Source of the DNA: Streptomyces sp. CC228A
GTDB taxonomy: Bacteria > Actinomycetota > Actinomycetes > Streptomycetales > Streptomycetaceae
Length of the DNA stretch: 64,000 nucleotides
Assembly (NCBI RefSeq): GCF_021390935.1
Contig: NZ_JAJPUI010000001.1
Span: 682,001-746,000, forward strand
Reading direction: 5' to 3'
Part shown: positions 12,355 through 22,146 of the stretch, piece after piece
Layout of the letters: every line of letters starts with the position of its first letter
How positions within the stretch are numbered: position 1 is the stretch's first letter
The notes under the pieces: model-generated
Database searches by the model: none
Seen by the model: the letters and a program-made list of their open reading frames with translations, nothing else
Told to the model about the DNA's origin: nothing
Position numbers and translations under genes: made by a program

Positions 12355-12510
12355 GGAGCCCCTGGCTCTGGGCCCCTGACTCTGGGCCCCTGGCTCTGGG
12401 CCCTGACTCTGGGCCCTGGCCCGGGGCCTTGGTTCTGGGGCGCTGGCTCCGGGCCCCGGCTCTGGGATCCCGGCTCTGAGGCCCTGGCTCTGGGGCCGTG
12501 GCTCTGGGGC
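12355..12510. repeat. Imperfect tandem repeats, about 15 nt unit, CTCTGGGCCCCTGGCT type
   Basis: At least eight degenerate copies of a CTCTGGGSCCCTG-like unit, rich in GGGCCC palindromes, lie in the spacer between gylR and glpF. A second tandem array built on GGGCACCGGGCG lies at about 12718-12771. The rest of 12294-13130 is 80% or more G+C with no supported gene. Confidence 0.7.
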
Positions 12511-13149
12511 GCTGTCGGGTCGATGTGTGGCTCGGGCGGGCGCCGGCAGGACAGGCACGGGTGGAGGCAGGCGCGGGCCTGGGCGGGCGCCCGTCGGGGG
12601 CAGCCACGGGCGGGGCAGCGCGAGGCCGGGCGCCCGTCGGGGCCAGGCAGGCACGGAGCCGGGCGGGCACGGTCAGGGCCGCGGGCCGGGCGAGCACGGA
12701 CAGAGGCAGACGCGGGGCCAGGCAGGCGCCGGGCAGGCACCGGGCGGGCACCGGGCGGGCACCAGGCGGGTCGCTCACTGGGGCTCGGGGCGTACCGCCT
12801 GACGGTGACGGCACGCGTTGCCGTCGAGCCGACGAGCCCCGCAGTACCGCCGCCCGGCCGCCCCGCCCCCGCAGCAGCACGCAGGGCCTCCGAGGCGGGC
12901 GGCCGCCCCCGCAGCCGCCGTAACCCCCGGCCCGCTCAGCAGCGCCGCAGGTGCGGCTCACCGGCCCGCCGCGGAGCGGCCATCGCCCCGCCCGTCCGCC
13001 CGCCGGGCGGTCGCCACCGCCGAGGCGAGGGCCGCGGCGGACGGCATCCGCTCCCCCGGTCGGCCCGAAGTGCGGCCGCGAGGGCAGCGAAGGCCCAGGT
13101 CAGAGCCGGTGCACACGGAGGGCGACGGTAACGATCGGGTCTACGCGCC

Positions 13150-13240
13150 TCGAACTCTTGACGCAGAATTCACGCCAGGGCAAAACTGCCGTCCATCGGT
13201 CGGCATTGTCGAACACCTACCGGGATTACACGCTAGAGTG
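13150..13240 (+). promoter_or_regulatory. glp (gyl) operon promoter region with GylR-type site
   Basis: The stretch is markedly less G+C-rich than its surroundings. It contains TTGACG near 13158, the GCATTGTCGAAC element (13203-13214) shared with the gylR promoter, and TAGAGT (13234-13239), a plausible Streptomyces -10 box. The glpF start is about 105 nt further on. Exact start sites cannot be assigned from sequence. Confidence 0.55.
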
Positions 13241-13344
13241 TGACAGCGCCAGGAGGCCGGTTACTGCCCTCACCCCGAGGGCGACGAACCACCGGAGGGA
13301 CCCGGGGTTCGCCTTTCCCTGGACGAAGGACAAAGGAGTCGCGG

Positions 13345-14112
13345 GTGTCCAGCTCCGACATCTTCTTGGGCGAGATCATCGGTACCGCCCTGCTCATCCT
13401 CCTCGGCGGAGGCGTCGTGGCCGCCGTCGTGCTGAAGCGCTCCAAGGCGCACGGCGCCGGCTGGGTCGCCATCACCCTCGGGTGGGGCTTCGCGGTCATG
13501 ACCGCCGTCTACACCACCGGTTCCCTCTCCGGTGCGCACCTGAACCCGGCGGTCACGCTGGGCATCGCGATCAAGTCAGGCGAGTGGAACGACGTCCCGG
13601 TGTACGTCGCCGGCCAGCTCCTGGGCGCGATGATCGGCGCCGCCCTCATGGTCGTCGCGTACTACGGGCACTTCCAGTCGCACCTGCGGGACCCGGAGAT
13701 CATCTCCAAGCCCGTCGCCGACGCCATCGAGGGCCCCGGTCCGGTCCTCGGCATCTTCTCCACCGGCCCGGAGATCCGCAACACCTGGCAGAACCTCGCC
13801 ACCGAGATCATCGGCACCACCGTGCTCGTCCTGGCCGTGCTCACCCAGGGCCTCAACGAGAGCGGCAAGGGCCTCGGGCCCCTGGGCGGCCTGATCGTGT
13901 CGTTCGTGGTCGTCTCCATCGGCCTCTCGCTCGGCGGTCCGACCGGTTACGCCATCAACCCCGCGCGCGACCTCGGTCCCCGCATCGTCCACGCACTGCT
14001 CCCCCTGCCCAACAAGGGCGGCTCCGACTGGGGCTACTCGTGGATCCCCGTGGCCGGCCCGCTGATCGGCGCGGCCGTCGCCGGGGGTATCTACAACCTC
14101 GTGTTCGCCTGA
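13345..14112 (+). CDS. glpF: Glycerol uptake facilitator (MIP/aquaporin family)
   Basis: This 255-residue channel protein allows facilitated diffusion of glycerol across the cytoplasmic membrane. Both NPA half-helix motifs are present: LNPAV with Asn67 and INPARD with Asn205 and Asp209. The Asp after the second NPA-R is typical of glycerol facilitators rather than water channels. Six hydrophobic segments are visible. The GTG start follows AAAGGAG with good spacing, whereas the longer open frame back to 13240 runs through the promoter region. It is the first gene of the glp operon (gylC in the Streptomyces literature). Confidence 0.95.
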   Translation: MSSSDIFLGEIIGTALLILLGGGVVAAVVLKRSKAHGAGWVAITLGWGFAVMTAVYTTGSLSGAHLNPAVTLGIAIKSGEWNDVPVYVAGQLLGAMIGAALMVVAYYGHFQSHLRDPEIISKPVADAIEGPGPVLGIFSTGPEIRNTWQNLATEIIGTTVLVLAVLTQGLNESGKGLGPLGGLIVSFVVVSIGLSLGGPTGYAINPARDLGPRIVHALLPLPNKGGSDWGYSWIPVAGPLIGAAVAGGIYNLVFA

Positions 14113-14165
14113 AACCAGCCGGTACACCACCCGACCCTTCACCGACCTTGAGGAGCACACCCCCT

Positions 14166-15698
14166 ATGACCGCCACCACCTCGCACGGCTCCGGTCCGTT
14201 CATCGCGGCCATCGACCAGGGCACCACCTCCAGCCGCTGCATCGTCTTCGACCGCGACGGGCGCATCGTCTCCGTCGACCAGAAGGAGCACGAGCAGATC
14301 TTCCCGAAGCCGGGCTGGGTCGAGCACGACGCCAAGGAGATCTGGACGAACGTCCAGGAGGTCGTCGCCGGGGCCATCGAGAAGGCCGGCATCACCGCCG
14401 CCGACGTCAAGGCGATCGGCATCACCAACCAGCGCGAGACCACGCTGCTGTGGGACAGGAACACCGGTGAGCCGGTCCACAACGCGATCGTCTGGCAGGA
14501 CACCCGCACCGACGGCCTGTGCAGGGAGCTCGGCCGCAACGTCGGCCAGGACCGCTTCCGCCGCGAGACGGGCCTGCCGCTGGCGTCCTACTTCGCCGGC
14601 CCGAAGGCCCGCTGGCTGCTCGACAACATCGAGGGCCTGCGCGAGCGCGCCGAACGCGGCGAGATCCTCTTCGGCACCATGGACTCCTGGGTCATCTGGA
14701 ACCTGACCGGCGGCGTCGACGGCGGCCGGCACGTCACGGACGTCACCAACGCCTCCCGCACCATGCTGATGAACCTCCACACCATGGAGTGGGACGACAA
14801 GATCCTCCAGTCCATGGAGGTCCCGGCGGAGATCCTCCCCGAGATCCGCTCCTCCGCCGAGGTGTACGGCACGGTCAAGGGCGGCGTCCTGGACGGCGTG
14901 CCGGTGGCCTCCGCGCTCGGCGACCAGCAGGCGGCGCTGTTCGGGCAGACCTGCTTCGCGGAGGGCGAGGCGAAGTCCACGTACGGCACCGGAACGTTCA
15001 TGCTGATGAACACCGGCGACAAGATCATCAACTCGTACAGCGGGCTGCTCACCACGGTCGGCTACCAGATCGGCGACGCTAAGCCGGTCTACGCCCTCGA
15101 GGGCTCCATCGCCGTCACCGGCTCGCTCGTCCAGTGGATGCGCGACCAGATGGGCCTGATCAGCACCGCGGCCGAGATCGAGACCCTGGCACTGTCGGTG
15201 GAGGACAACGGCGGCACGTACTTCGTGCCGGCCTTCTCGGGCCTCTTCGCCCCGTACTGGCGCTCCGACGCCCGCGGCGTGATCGCCGGCCTCACCCGCT
15301 ACGTCACCAAGGCGCACATCGCCCGCGCCGTCCTCGAGGCGACCGCCTGGCAGACCCGCGAGATCACCGACGCCATGACCAAGGACTCCGGCGTCGAGCT
15401 GTCCGCGCTGAAGGTCGACGGCGGCATGACCTCCAACAACCTGCTGATGCAGACCCTCGCCGACTTCCTGGACGCACCGGTCGTGCGCCCGATGGTCGCC
15501 GAGACCACCTGCCTCGGCGCGGCCTACGCCGCCGGCCTGGCCGTCGGCTTCTGGCCCGACACCGACGCGCTGCGCGCCAACTGGCGCCGCGCCGCCGAGT
15601 GGACCCCGCGCATGGACGCGGAGACCCGCGAACGCGAGTACAAGAGCTGGCTCAAGGCCGTCGAGCGGACCATGGGCTGGATCGAGGACGAGGAGTAA
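14166..15698 (+). CDS. glpK: Glycerol kinase
   Basis: This 510-residue FGGY-family kinase converts glycerol to sn-glycerol 3-phosphate with ATP. The phosphate-binding IDQGTTSSR begins at Asp17. Other family hallmarks are [33 protein letters not shown] and the C-terminal [18 protein letters not shown]. The length is normal for GlpK. The ATG lies 53 nt after the glpF stop with GAGGAGC upstream. Six bases separate it from glpD, so the three genes are one transcription unit. Expression is expected to be glycerol-inducible through GylR. Confidence 0.97.
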   Translation: MTATTSHGSGPFIAAIDQGTTSSRCIVFDRDGRIVSVDQKEHEQIFPKPGWVEHDAKEIWTNVQEVVAGAIEKAGITAADVKAIGITNQRETTLLWDRNTGEPVHNAIVWQDTRTDGLCRELGRNVGQDRFRRETGLPLASYFAGPKARWLLDNIEGLRERAERGEILFGTMDSWVIWNLTGGVDGGRHVTDVTNASRTMLMNLHTMEWDDKILQSMEVPAEILPEIRSSAEVYGTVKGGVLDGVPVASALGDQQAALFGQTCFAEGEAKSTYGTGTFMLMNTGDKIINSYSGLLTTVGYQIGDAKPVYALEGSIAVTGSLVQWMRDQMGLISTAAEIETLALSVEDNGGTYFVPAFSGLFAPYWRSDARGVIAGLTRYVTKAHIARAVLEATAWQTREITDAMTKDSGVELSALKVDGGMTSNNLLMQTLADFLDAPVVRPMVAETTCLGAAYAAGLAVGFWPDTDALRANWRRAAEWTPRMDAETREREYKSWLKAVERTMGWIEDEE

Positions 15699-15704
15699 TT
15701 CGAC

Positions 15705-17318
15705 ATGACCACCCTGCAGAGCGTCCCCGCCCTCGGGACGCACCCGGCTGCCGGTTCCCTGCCGAGCCGCGCCGAGACCCGGGAGCAGCTGTCCAAGGCG
15801 ACCTACGACCTCCTGGTCATCGGCGGCGGCATCCTCGGCATCTCCACCGCCTGGCACGCCGCCCAGTCCGGGCTGCGGGTGGCCCTGGTGGACGCCGGCG
15901 ACTTCGCCGGCGCCACCTCCTCCGCCTCCTCCAAGCTGCTCCACGGCGGTCTGCGCTACCTGCAGACCGGCGCGGTGAAGCTGGTCGCGGAGAACCACTT
16001 CGAGCGCCGTGCGGTCTCCCGCCAGGTCGCCCCGCACCTGTCGAACCCGCTCACCTTCTACCTACCGGTGTACAAGGGCGGACCGCACGGCGCCGCGAAG
16101 CTCGGCGCGGGCGTCTTCGCGTACTCGGCGCTGTCCGCCTTCGGTGACGGCGTCGGCCACCTGCTCAGCCCCGCCAAGGCCGCGCAGGACGTGCCGGAGC
16201 TGCGCACCGACAACCTGAAGGCCGTGGCCGTCTACGGCGACGACCAGATGAACGACGCCCGCATGGCACTGATGACGGTCCGCGCGGCCGTCGACGCGGG
16301 CGCCACGGTCCTCAACCACGCGGCCGTCACCGGACTGCGGTTCACCGGCGGCCGGGTGACCGGCGCGGAGCTGAAGGACACCACCGACGGCACCGAGTTC
16401 GGGGTCGACGCCCGGCTGGTGCTCAACGCCACCGGCCCGTGGGTGGACCACCTGCGCCGCATGGAGGACCCGAACGCGGCCCCCTCCATCCGCCTGTCCA
16501 AGGGCGCCCACCTGGTACTGAAGCGGACCTCCCCGTGGAAGGCCGCGCTGGCCACCCCGATCGACAAGTACCGCATCACCTTCGCCCTCCCCTGGGAGGA
16601 CATGCTCCTGCTCGGCACCACCGACGAGGAGTACGAGGGCGACCCGGCCGATGTCGCCGTCAACGAGAAGGACATCGCCCAGATCCTGGACGAGGCCGCC
16701 TTCTCCATCCGCGACCAGCAGCTCGGGCGCGACCTCATCACCTACGCCTTCGCCGGCCTGCGGGTGCTGCCCGGCGGGCCCGGCGACACCGCCAAGGCGA
16801 AGCGCGAGACGGTCGTCACCGAGGGCCGCGGCGGCATGCTGTCGATCGCCGGCGGCAAGTGGACGACCTTCCGCCACATCGGCCGCACCATCATGAACAA
16901 GCTGGCGACGCTGCCCGGGCGGCCGCTGGCGGAGGACATGACGCCGATCGCCAGCCTGCCGAAGAAGATGCCGCTGCCGGGCATAGCCAACCCGGACGCG
17001 GTCGCCCACCGGCTGCTCGTCGACGGGGGCACGCCGGGGCCGCGCATGGCCGCCGACACCGCCCGCCACCTCGCCACCCACTACGGCTCGCTCTCCTTCG
17101 ACATCGCGCGCATGGCGTACGAGCGTCCGGAGCTGGGCGAGCGCATCCACCCCGACGCCCCGGAGATCTGGGCGCAGGTCGCCTACGCGCGGGACCTGGA
17201 GTGGGCCGAGACCGCGGACGACGTGCTGCGGCGCCGTACGACCCTGACGATCCGGGGTCTGGCGACGGACGGGATCCGCGCGAAGGTCGAGGCCATGCTC
17301 GCCGACCGGCAGTCCTGA
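15705..17318 (+). CDS. glpD: Glycerol-3-phosphate dehydrogenase (FAD, aerobic type)
   Basis: This 537-residue membrane-associated flavoenzyme oxidises glycerol 3-phosphate to dihydroxyacetone phosphate and feeds electrons to quinones. The N-terminal Rossmann motif reads LLVIGGGILGISTAWHAA, followed by ATSSASSKLLHGGLRYL, which is a GlpD signature. Further hallmarks are LNATGPWVD, LLGTTDEEYEGD and SIAGGKWTTFRHIG. The C-terminal cap domain is present. It is the last gene of the glp operon and is followed by a strong hairpin at 17392-17420. Confidence 0.96.
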   Translation: MTTLQSVPALGTHPAAGSLPSRAETREQLSKATYDLLVIGGGILGISTAWHAAQSGLRVALVDAGDFAGATSSASSKLLHGGLRYLQTGAVKLVAENHFERRAVSRQVAPHLSNPLTFYLPVYKGGPHGAAKLGAGVFAYSALSAFGDGVGHLLSPAKAAQDVPELRTDNLKAVAVYGDDQMNDARMALMTVRAAVDAGATVLNHAAVTGLRFTGGRVTGAELKDTTDGTEFGVDARLVLNATGPWVDHLRRMEDPNAAPSIRLSKGAHLVLKRTSPWKAALATPIDKYRITFALPWEDMLLLGTTDEEYEGDPADVAVNEKDIAQILDEAAFSIRDQQLGRDLITYAFAGLRVLPGGPGDTAKAKRETVVTEGRGGMLSIAGGKWTTFRHIGRTIMNKLATLPGRPLAEDMTPIASLPKKMPLPGIANPDAVAHRLLVDGGTPGPRMAADTARHLATHYGSLSFDIARMAYERPELGERIHPDAPEIWAQVAYARDLEWAETADDVLRRRTTLTIRGLATDGIRAKVEAMLADRQS

Positions 17319-17391
17319 GCCTCCCCGCGCTCCGGACGCGGTCCTGAGCAGGGAGGACGCGCGCTCAGGGCGCGGTCAGGGCGCGGTCAGG

Positions 17392-17420
17392 GAGGGCGGC
17401 CCCGTGGCGGGACCGCCCTC
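17392..17420 (+). terminator. Terminator of glp operon
   Basis: The 8-bp arms GAGGGCGG and CCGCCCTC, with a further inner CCCG/CGGG pairing, are followed by TTGT. It lies 74 nt after the glpD stop and before the FadR-type gene. A GCGCGGTCAGG direct repeat precedes it. Confidence 0.75.
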
Positions 17421-17432
17421 TTGTACGCTCAC

Positions 17433-17443
17433 ACATCGGATGT
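17433..17443. promoter_or_regulatory. Putative operator of the FadR-type regulator
   Basis: The near-palindrome ACATCGGATGT sits 24 nt upstream of the regulator's start codon, consistent with autoregulation. An almost identical site (CCATCCGATGT, reverse orientation) lies at 18405-18415. Confidence 0.45.
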
Positions 17444-17466
17444 CTGAGAGGCGCTGGGGGACCGCG

Positions 17467-18138
17467 ATGGCCGTGACCGACGAGGCGATCGACAGAATCA
17501 AGGAGATGATCGTCTCCGGCGCCCTGCGCCCCGGCGACCGCCTCCCGAAGGAGAGCGAACTGGCCGCCGAGCTGGGGCTGTCCCGCAACTCGCTGCGCGA
17601 GGCGGTGCGGGCGCTGTCGCTCATCCGCATCCTGGACGTGCGGCAGGGCGACGGCACGTACGTCACCAGTCTCGACCCGCAGGTGCTGCTGGAGGCGCTG
17701 AGCTTCGTCGTCGACTTCCACCGCGACGACACGGTCCTGGAGTTCCTCGCGGTGCGGCGCATCCTGGAGCCGGCCGCGACGGCCATGGCGGCGCACCGCA
17801 TCGCGGAACCGGAACTGGACTCCCTGGAGGCGTCGTTGGACGCGCTCGGCGACGCGCCGCCGGTAGAGGAGCTGGTCGCGGCGGACCTGGACTTCCACCG
17901 GCGGATCGGCGCCGCGTCCGGCAACCAGGTGCTGTGCTCGCTGCTGGACGGACTGTCCGGCCCCGCCACCCGGGCCCGGGTCTGGCGGGGGCTCACCCAG
18001 GAGGACGCGGTGGACCGCACCCTGTACGAGCACCGGGCGATCCTGGCGGCGCTGCGCGACCGCGACGCCGAGGCCGCCCGGTCGTGGGCGACGGTGCACA
18101 TCGCCAGCGTGGAGCAGTGGCTGCGGTCGGTCCTCTGA
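17467..18138 (+). CDS. FadR/GntR family transcriptional regulator (FCD domain)
   Basis: This 223-residue regulator has an N-terminal GntR winged helix (LPKESELAAELGLSRNSLREAVRAL) and a C-terminal all-helical FCD ligand-binding domain. The His residues of the FCD metal site are visible in DLDFHRRIG and YEHRAILAAL. The ATG at 17467 is chosen; an alternative ATG at 17440 overlaps the putative operator. It sits between the glp operon and parJ, a place where I recall no regulator in S. coelicolor, so it may be an insertion. Its target genes are not evident, and no sugar-acid or lactate genes adjoin it. Confidence 0.85.
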   Translation: MAVTDEAIDRIKEMIVSGALRPGDRLPKESELAAELGLSRNSLREAVRALSLIRILDVRQGDGTYVTSLDPQVLLEALSFVVDFHRDDTVLEFLAVRRILEPAATAMAAHRIAEPELDSLEASLDALGDAPPVEELVAADLDFHRRIGAASGNQVLCSLLDGLSGPATRARVWRGLTQEDAVDRTLYEHRAILAALRDRDAEAARSWATVHIASVEQWLRSVL

Positions 18139-18385
18139 GCCGCAGGGGTCGGGCCGTCTGACGGATGGTGACGGCTCCGGGTGTGCGTACGGCTCCACGG
18201 CGGTGCGCGGCCACGCGGACGCACCCGACGCCGCGGCCCCGCGGCGGAAGCCGGCACGGGCGGTCCCGGGGCGTCCTGCGGGCGGCCGTGGGACGTCCTG
18301 CGGGCCGCCGGGGGTGGCCGCGGTGCCGGCGGCCGGCGCCCGCCAGGAGGATCCTGGCCGAGGGCGCCTCAAGCCCCTGGGCCGG

Positions 18386-18415
18386 ACATCGGACCTCTCA
18401 CCGGCCATCCGATGT
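18386..18415. promoter_or_regulatory. ACATCGGA/TCCGATGT inverted repeat upstream of parJ
   Basis: Perfect 8-bp arms are separated by 14 bp, and the right arm belongs to a CCATCCGATGT element matching the site before the FadR-type gene. The surrounding 18139-18631 interval holds no well-supported gene. A short frame at 18415-18525 has a plausible composition but no family resemblance. Confidence 0.4.
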
Positions 18416-18631
18416 ATGGCGTCGGACCGGTGGAGAAGTTCCCCGGCATGCACGTTTGGGCCTCGGAGATCCCGGTAGGGAGATCGGAGGTGTCAGGGGG
18501 CGTTCCGGAGATCCGGCGGACGTAGTCGCGGACGGCCGATACAGCACCCGGACGTGTACAGGGACTGCGGGCAGCGGCCTGTGACGCCGTAAGGTTGGTT
18601 CGTACGCACGGAACTTCGGAAGGAGGCCTGG

Positions 18632-19609
18632 GTGATCGAGCTCGAAGGGGTTCCCGAGCTGATCGACCCGGTCATGGTGGCCGCGTTCGAGGGCTGGAAC
18701 GACGCCGGCGACGCCGCCTCCACCGCGATCGCGCACCTGGAGCGGGAGTGGAAGGGGGAGGTGTTCGCGGCGCTCGACGCCGAGGACTACTACGACTTCC
18801 AGGTCAACCGGCCCACGGTGTGGCTGGACGGCGGGGTGCGCAAGATCACCTGGCCTACCACCCGGCTCTCCGTGGTGCGCGTGGGCGGTGACAAGCCGCG
18901 GGATCTGGTGCTCGTCCGCGGGATCGAGCCGTCCATGCGGTGGCGCTCGTTCTGCAACGAGCTGCTGGGCTTCGCCCACGAACTGGGCGTGGAGATGGTG
19001 GTCATCCTGGGCGCGCTGCTCGGCGACACCCCGCACACGCGGCCGGTGCCGGTGAGCGGGGTGACGTCCGACCCGGACCTGGCGCGGCGGCTGAACCTGG
19101 AGGAGACGCGGTACGAGGGCCCCACGGGCATCGTCGGCATCCTCCAGGAGGCGTGCACGCACGCGGGCGTCCCGGCGGTGAGCCTGTGGGCGGCGGTGCC
19201 GCACTACGTGTCGCAGCCGCCCAACCCCAAGGCGACGCTGGCGCTGCTGAACCGCCTGGAGGACCTGATCGACCTCCGCATCCCGCTGGGGGAGCTCGCG
19301 GAGGACGCCCGGGCGTGGCAGGTGGGCGTGGACCAGCTGGCCTCCGAGGACAGCGAGGTCGCCGAGTACGTCCAGACGCTGGAGGAGGCACGGGACACCG
19401 CCGAGCTGCCGGAGGCGTCCGGCGAGGCCATCGCCAGGGAGTTCGAGCGCTATCTGCGGCGGCGTGACGGCGGTACGGCACCGGGCGCGCCCGGCATCGC
19501 CCCGGGGGGCGCGGGAAGTGCCGGCCCGAGCCAGACCCGCCCGCCCAGACCGCCCAAACGGGAGGACCCTTCCGACGGCGGCGGCGACGCCGAAGCCGAG
19601 GACGGCTGA
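18632..19609 (+). CDS. parJ: PAC2 family protein, ParJ-like
   Basis: This 325-residue PAC2-fold protein matches by position and family the actinobacterial signature protein ParJ. In S. coelicolor ParJ (SCO1662) interacts with the partitioning ATPase ParA and affects ParA assembly and chromosome segregation during sporulation. The PAC2 core covers roughly residues 1-240 (PVMVAAFEGWNDAGDAAS, MVVILGALLGDTPHTRPV, VSLWAAVPHYVSQPPNPK). A charged helical region follows, and then a Pro/Gly-rich acidic tail. The GTG start follows AAGGAGG. It is convergent with mshC. The symbol rests on recalled synteny and family, so it is less certain than the fold. Confidence 0.8.
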   Translation: MIELEGVPELIDPVMVAAFEGWNDAGDAASTAIAHLEREWKGEVFAALDAEDYYDFQVNRPTVWLDGGVRKITWPTTRLSVVRVGGDKPRDLVLVRGIEPSMRWRSFCNELLGFAHELGVEMVVILGALLGDTPHTRPVPVSGVTSDPDLARRLNLEETRYEGPTGIVGILQEACTHAGVPAVSLWAAVPHYVSQPPNPKATLALLNRLEDLIDLRIPLGELAEDARAWQVGVDQLASEDSEVAEYVQTLEEARDTAELPEASGEAIAREFERYLRRRDGGTAPGAPGIAPGGAGSAGPSQTRPPRPPKREDPSDGGGDAEAEDG

Positions 19610-19789
19610 GGCGGCTGAGGCGGCTGACGTGCCGCCAGGCTCCGCGCGCGGCCGCGGAGTTCGGGACCGGGCCCCGCTGACGCGTGGAGGGCGGGGCGGT
19701 TTCCGCTGCCGCGTGCGGCGCGGAGCCGCTGCCGCCGCGTGCAGGACCGGGCTCCCGGCCGTGTCCTGGCGGGCCCGCTGCCGGTACGG

Positions 19790-19834
19790 CGGAGCGGCCG
19801 CCTCCCGGTGACGTACCCGGAGGCGGCCGCTCCG
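19790..19834. terminator. Bidirectional terminator between parJ and mshC
   Basis: Perfect 16-bp arms (19790-19805 and 19819-19834) with a short loop make this among the strongest hairpins of the window. It lies between convergent genes ending at 19609 and 19858. Short GGCTGAGGC direct repeats follow the parJ stop. Confidence 0.85.
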
Positions 19835-19857
19835 CTGCGGTGGTGCTTTCCGTCTCC

Positions 19858-21087
19858 CTACAGGGCCACGCCCATCAGCGCGTCGACGGTCCGCGACACG
19901 AGGCCGGGTGCGCTGTCGTCCGTGCCGCCCTCGGTGCGCTGGAGTTCCACCCAGCGGTCCACGGCGGCCAGGGCGCGGGGGGTGTCCAGGTCGTCGGCGA
20001 GCGCGTCGCGGACCTCTTCGAGCAGGGCGTCGGCGGGCGGGCCGTCGGGCCGCGACACGGCGGCGCGCCAGCGGCCGAGCCGGTCCACGGCGTCCTGCAG
20101 CACTCCGTCGGTCCACTCCCAGTCGGCCCGGTAGTGGTGGGCCAGCAGGGTGAGCCGGATGGCGGCCGGGTCGACGCCCTCGCGGCGCAGCGCCGACACG
20201 AAGACGAGGTTGCCCTTGGACTTGGACATCTTCTCGCCGTGCAGGGCGACCATCCCGGCGTGGACGTACGTCTTGGCGAACGGGTGCTCGCCGGTCAGCG
20301 CGTGTGCGTGGGAGGCACCCATCTCGTGGTGCGGGAAGATCAGGTCGGAGCCGCCGCCCTGGACGTCGAAGCCCATGCCGAGGTGGTCCAGCGCGATGGC
20401 GACGCACTCGATGTGCCAGCCCGGTCGTCCGGGGCCGAGGGAGCCTCCGTCCCAGCTGGGCTCCCCGTCGCGGGCCGCCAGCCACAGGACGGGGTCCAGC
20501 GGGTTCTTCTTGCCCGGCCGGTCCGGGTCGCCGCCGCGCTCGGCGGACAGCCGCCGCATGAGGGCCGCGTCGTAGTGGGACACCTCGCCGAAGTGCCGGT
20601 CGGACTCGACGGAGAAGTAGACGTCGCCGTCGAGTTCGTAGGCGGCGCCCATGTCGCGCAGCCGCTCCACGACGGGGACGATGCCGGGGATGGCCTCGAC
20701 GGCGCCGATGTACTGCTGCGGGGGGAGCATCCGCAGGGCCGTCATGTCCTCGCGGAACAGGGTGGTTTCGCGCTGGGCGAGCGCCGTCCAGTCGATGTCG
20801 TCCCGGACGGCCCGCTCCAGGAGCGGGTCGTCGATGTCGGTGACGTTCTGCACGTAGTGGACCTGCCGCTTGGTGTCGAGCCACACGCGCTGCACGAGGT
20901 CGAACGCGTTGTAGGTCGCCGCGTGACCCATGTGGGTCGCGTCGTACGGCGTGATGCCGCAGACGTATATACGGGCGACGGGACCGGGGTCGAGGGTTAC
21001 TCGACTGCCGGTCGCGGTGTCGTGGATCCGGAGGTCGCGGCCCGTGCCGGGCAGGGCGGGGACCTCAGAAGCGGGCCAGGCATGCAT
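19858..21087 (-). CDS. mshC: Cysteine--1-D-myo-inosityl 2-amino-2-deoxy-alpha-D-glucopyranoside ligase
   Basis: This 409-residue enzyme joins cysteine to GlcN-Ins with ATP in mycothiol biosynthesis. It is a shortened relative of cysteinyl-tRNA synthetase. The nucleotide-binding motif [11 protein letters not shown] begins at residue 46, right after the zinc ligand Cys43. The KMSKS loop reads EKMSKSKGN near residue 286. The anticodon-binding region of CysRS is missing, as expected for MshC. The start at 21087 ([10 protein letters not shown]) is chosen over a longer frame. It is the last gene of a leftward set that includes a histidine phosphatase, DUF3090 and an SCO1664-type protein. Confidence 0.95.
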   Translation of the reverse strand: MHAWPASEVPALPGTGRDLRIHDTATGSRVTLDPGPVARIYVCGITPYDATHMGHAATYNAFDLVQRVWLDTKRQVHYVQNVTDIDDPLLERAVRDDIDWTALAQRETTLFREDMTALRMLPPQQYIGAVEAIPGIVPVVERLRDMGAAYELDGDVYFSVESDRHFGEVSHYDAALMRRLSAERGGDPDRPGKKNPLDPVLWLAARDGEPSWDGGSLGPGRPGWHIECVAIALDHLGMGFDVQGGGSDLIFPHHEMGASHAHALTGEHPFAKTYVHAGMVALHGEKMSKSKGNLVFVSALRREGVDPAAIRLTLLAHHYRADWEWTDGVLQDAVDRLGRWRAAVSRPDGPPADALLEEVRDALADDLDTPRALAAVDRWVELQRTEGGTDDSAPGLVSRTVDALMGVAL

Positions 21088-21324
21088 GCTTCGAGCGTAA
21101 CCGGACGGGTGTTCCGGATACGAACCGGTGGCAAGATCCCGTCCGGATCGGCTCTCTTGCACGCGGCCGCGATGTGTGCATGCCGTACCCCTCGCCCGGC
21201 CGTCGCCTGTCGCCCCGTACCGGGCCCGTGCCGCCTCGCTGCCCGCGGGCGACCGCTCGGCGGCCCGGGAAGGAAGGGCGGGGGCCCGCCGTGCGGCGCC
21301 ACCCGCGCGGGGGAAAGGTTTCCG

Positions 21325-22146
21325 TCACACGGGGGGCCACGGAATGGGCGGCCAGGCGCCCGAGGGGTGGGGGTGCCGGGCGGTCCCTGCCAGTTCGCGT
21401 ACGCGGGCCCGCAGCGCGTCCAGCTCGGCGGCCGTCAGCAGCGCCGACAGGCGGGACTCCAGCGGCTCGCCGGGCGCCAGCCCCTCCCCCAGTGCCTCCA
21501 GCACGGGCAGCACCTCGTCCGGCAGGGGCTCGCCCGCCCAGCCCCACAGCAGGGTCCGCAGCTTGTCGTCCACGTGGAAGGTGACCCCGTGGTCGATGGC
21601 GTACAGCCGCCCGCCGGGCGCCGGCAGCAGGTGCCCGCCCTTGCGGTCGCCGTTGTTGATGACCGCGTCGAGGACGGCCAGCCGGCGCAGCCGTGCGTCG
21701 TCGGCGTGGACGAGCAGCGCGGCCCGCCCGTCACCGGTCTCGGCCGGCCCGACGGCCTTCCAGCCGGGGCCCGCCGTCCCGCCCTCGACGAGGGCGAGCA
21801 GCGGCGGCGGCGAGGGGTCGGGCTCGATCCACAGCTGCACCATCCCGGGGCCGTACGGACCGTCCCGCAGGACGGTCGGCGGGACCAGGTCCCAGCCGGT
21901 CGCCTCGGAGACGGCGTACGCCGCGACCTCGCGCTCGGCGAGCGTCCCGTCGGGGAAGTCCCACAGGGGCTGCTCGCCCGCGACCGGCTTGTAGACGCAG
22001 TCCGCCCGCTCGCCGCCGTGCGCGACCGTGCAGAACAGCACCGCGTTGGACGCCTCCCGCACCTGCCCGCGCACGGTCAGCTCGCCCTCCGCGAGGAGGT
22101 CGAGCGCCGTCAGGCCCCGCGGCGGTATCCGTTCTGGCGCGGACAT
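21325..22146 (-). CDS. SCO1664 family protein (PI3/4-kinase-like fold)
   Basis: This 273-residue member of an uncharacterised actinobacterial family is distantly related to phosphatidylinositol 3/4-kinases. Kinase-like features are the lysine in ADCVYKPVAGEQPLWDFP, then EVAAYAVSEATGWDLVPPTV, NNGDRKGGHLL (catalytic-loop-like, Asp-Arg-Lys) and AIDHGVTFH (an Asp in metal-binding position). A small phosphorylated metabolite or protein could be the substrate. The reading frame overlaps the 3' end of the DUF3090 gene by 37 nt, which implies translational coupling. Membership in the conserved mshC-linked cassette is the best functional clue. Confidence 0.82.
   Translation of the reverse strand: MSAPERIPPRGLTALDLLAEGELTVRGQVREASNAVLFCTVAHGGERADCVYKPVAGEQPLWDFPDGTLAEREVAAYAVSEATGWDLVPPTVLRDGPYGPGMVQLWIEPDPSPPPLLALVEGGTAGPGWKAVGPAETGDGRAALLVHADDARLRRLAVLDAVINNGDRKGGHLLPAPGGRLYAIDHGVTFHVDDKLRTLLWGWAGEPLPDEVLPVLEALGEGLAPGEPLESRLSALLTAAELDALRARVRELAGTARHPHPSGAWPPIPWPPV

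Noticed and set aside
18415..18525. Short rightward frame MYGVGPVEKFPGMHVW upstream of parJ
   Set aside because: Composition is plausible because of lower G+C, but the start lies inside the inverted repeat, there is no ribosome binding site and no family is recognised.
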